DNA of 33,806 nt from assembly GCA_902797055.1 (NCBI GenBank), contig CADBRT010000003.1:1-33806 (forward strand), written 5' to 3'. The notes under the pieces were generated by a model, which was given only the letters and a program-made list of their open reading frames with translations, was not told where the DNA came from and ran no database searches. The first letter of the stretch is position 1. Each line of letters starts with the position of its first letter. Shown here piece by piece: positions 32,808-33,806 of the stretch. The position numbers were made by a program, and so were the translations under genes. This DNA is from an uncultured Spirochaetaceae bacterium. Lineage in GTDB: Bacteria > Spirochaetota > Spirochaetia > Treponematales > Treponemataceae.

Positions 32808-32814
32808 AGTATAT

Positions 32815-33806
32815 ATGAGTGATTATCTTGATCCAAACAATGAGGAACTCCTTCAGGACTTCTTTGCTGAAGCAGAACAGCAAGTCGAAACCTTGGAAAG
32901 CAATATCCTTGTCATTGAGAATGATCCCAAAAATCATGATGCAATTGATGAAATTTTCCGTGCGGCTCATACGCTAAAAGGTGGCTCTGCAACCGTTGAG
33001 ATGACGGAACTTTCAACATTTTGTCATGATGTTGAGGATTTGCTCGATGCCTTGCGTAGTGGCACAACAGAGGTTTCTGAACCTATAGTTGATGTATTGC
33101 TCAGTTCGATTGATACAATCAAGATTATGTTGGAATCACGTCAAAATGGTTCCCCTTATAGTGGCGATGTGTCTCCGCTTGTACAAAAAATTCAGTCATT
33201 CCTTCCGACAAAAGGTGCAAAGAAAAAGGCTCCTGTCGCAGCTCCTGCGGGAATGGTGGGGGTAACTCCTGCAAAGCCTGCCCCTGTTACTCCGGCACCG
33301 GCAACTCCTGCAGCCCCGTCTAATGGAATGCCTCCTATTCCTTCGCTCTCAGAAAGTGATTTTAATGAGTTGCATGGTGCTACTCCAGAGGGAGAAAAGT
33401 TGTGGGTTGTGAATGTTACGTTTGATGAATCCAACCCAATGAATAGCGTCGGCGGTATTCAGGTTTTCGCGGCGCTTAAGAATCGAGGTACCGTACTTAA
33501 GACCATTCCGGATTTCGAATCCCTCTACGAAGATAATTTTTATCCTCAGGTTGTTTATTATGTTGCCAGTGCTGTCTCTGCTGCAGAGATAGAAGATACT
33601 GCTTTCTTGGAAGACGTTACCTTGGCAACTGATGTTACTGAGGTTACTGGGGCTTCTGATCAGAAAACTGCTGCCCCTGCTCCTGTTCAGGCGGTTCAGC
33701 CTGTCGCCGTTCCAGAGGTTCATGAAGTTGCAGCGCCTGTTGTAGAAAAAGTTGCTGCTCCCGCACCTGTTGTTGCACCTGCTACTGATTCTGCTGAGCC
33801 TAAGGC
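32815..33806 (+). CDS. cheA: Chemotaxis histidine kinase CheA (5' part, runs off window)
   Basis: The first 330 codons of CheA; the frame is open to the window end. Residues 1-~110 are the P1 HPt domain, with phospho-accepting His52 in FRAAHTLKGGSATVEM. An Ala/Pro-rich linker (~135-180) follows. Then a compact alpha/beta domain, KLWVVNVTFDESNPMNSVGGIQVFAALKNRG to ~260, is probably the P2-like CheY/CheB-binding domain. A second Ala/Pro/Val-rich linker reaches the edge. The dimerisation, kinase and CheW-binding domains lie beyond the window. CheA controls flagellar reversal in spirochaete chemotaxis. The ATG lies 7 nt after the promoter's -10 hexamer. Confidence 0.92.
   Translation, partial: MSDYLDPNNEELLQDFFAEAEQQVETLESNILVIENDPKNHDAIDEIFRAAHTLKGGSATVEMTELSTFCHDVEDLLDALRSGTTEVSEPIVDVLLSSIDTIKIMLESRQNGSPYSGDVSPLVQKIQSFLPTKGAKKKAPVAAPAGMVGVTPAKPAPVTPAPATPAAPSNGMPPIPSLSESDFNELHGATPEGEKLWVVNVTFDESNPMNSVGGIQVFAALKNRGTVLKTIPDFESLYEDNFYPQVVYYVASAVSAAEIEDTAFLEDVTLATDVTEVTGASDQKTAAPAPVQAVQPVAVPEVHEVAAPVVEKVAAPAPVVAPATDSAEPK

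Larger units (their letters stand above)
32489..32814. other. Intergenic region between barrel protein and cheA
   Basis: This 326-bp AT-rich gap holds the barrel-protein -10, the palindromic element (32588-32703), a run of ten or more T at about 32719-32730, and the cheA promoter. No open reading frame or RNA gene is seen in it. Confidence 0.6.

Overview
The window looks like a host-associated Treponema (Spirochaetota) chromosome. Pointers are a complete archaeal/V-type ATPase operon instead of an F-type one, secG beside tpiA upstream of it, DapL-type lysine/peptidoglycan precursor synthesis, many TPR periplasmic or membrane proteins, a bactofilin, a RsbU-type partner-switch module and a CheA with a long Ala/Pro linker. 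From memory, Treponema pallidum has a comparable tpiA/secG/V-ATPase neighbourhood; I could not check this. The species cannot be named from sequence alone. Nothing looks like a phage, plasmid or large island; the only mobile-like item is a ~116-bp palindromic element near the right end.

Layout. 1-2.4 kb: terminators of an upstream gene, an RlmI-like 23S rRNA methyltransferase and overlapping miaA. 2.4-6 kb: a small conserved-looking protein, a TatD-like hydrolase, a stand-alone HPt protein, a very large signal peptidase I and a small acidic protein. 6-11.7 kb, minus strand: two signal/TM-anchored TPR proteins (one with five 54-bp tandem repeats), a bactofilin, another secreted TPR protein and the tRNA methylthiotransferase mtaB. 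11.9-14.9 kb, plus strand: a TPR protein ending in an Mrr-like (restriction-endonuclease-fold) domain, a calcineurin-type phosphoesterase and a ParB/Srx-like protein in one tight operon. 15.1-17.7 kb: membrane GAF-SpoIIE phosphatase, STAS antagonist and HATPase kinase (partner switch). 17.8-19.6 kb: tmRNA, tpiA, secG. 19.6-29.2 kb: PTS EIIA, then V-ATPase subunits (stalk, C, I, K, F, E, A, B, D) and a universal stress protein. 29.2-31.2 kb: OmpR-type response regulator and dapL. 31.2-33.8 kb: an outer-membrane barrel-like protein, the palindromic element, and the start of cheA, which runs off the window.

How they work together: several blocks are housekeeping (translation quality control and tRNA/rRNA modification, protein export, ion-motive ATPase, glycolysis). 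The TPR/bactofilin block suggests cell-envelope scaffolding. The HPt, partner-switch, response-regulator and CheA genes are signalling parts whose direct partners are mostly outside the window.

The most striking signal is a shared promoter/start architecture. Seven genes without a Shine-Dalgarno sequence each have a -10-like hexamer ending 6-8 nt (five of them exactly 7 nt) before the start codon, so their mRNAs should be leaderless or nearly so. Other things worth checking are the TPR-Mrr/phosphoesterase/ParB-like operon, the tmRNA tag without an alanine resume codon, the signal-peptide-bearing ATPase K subunit lacking sodium ligands, and the palindromic element.
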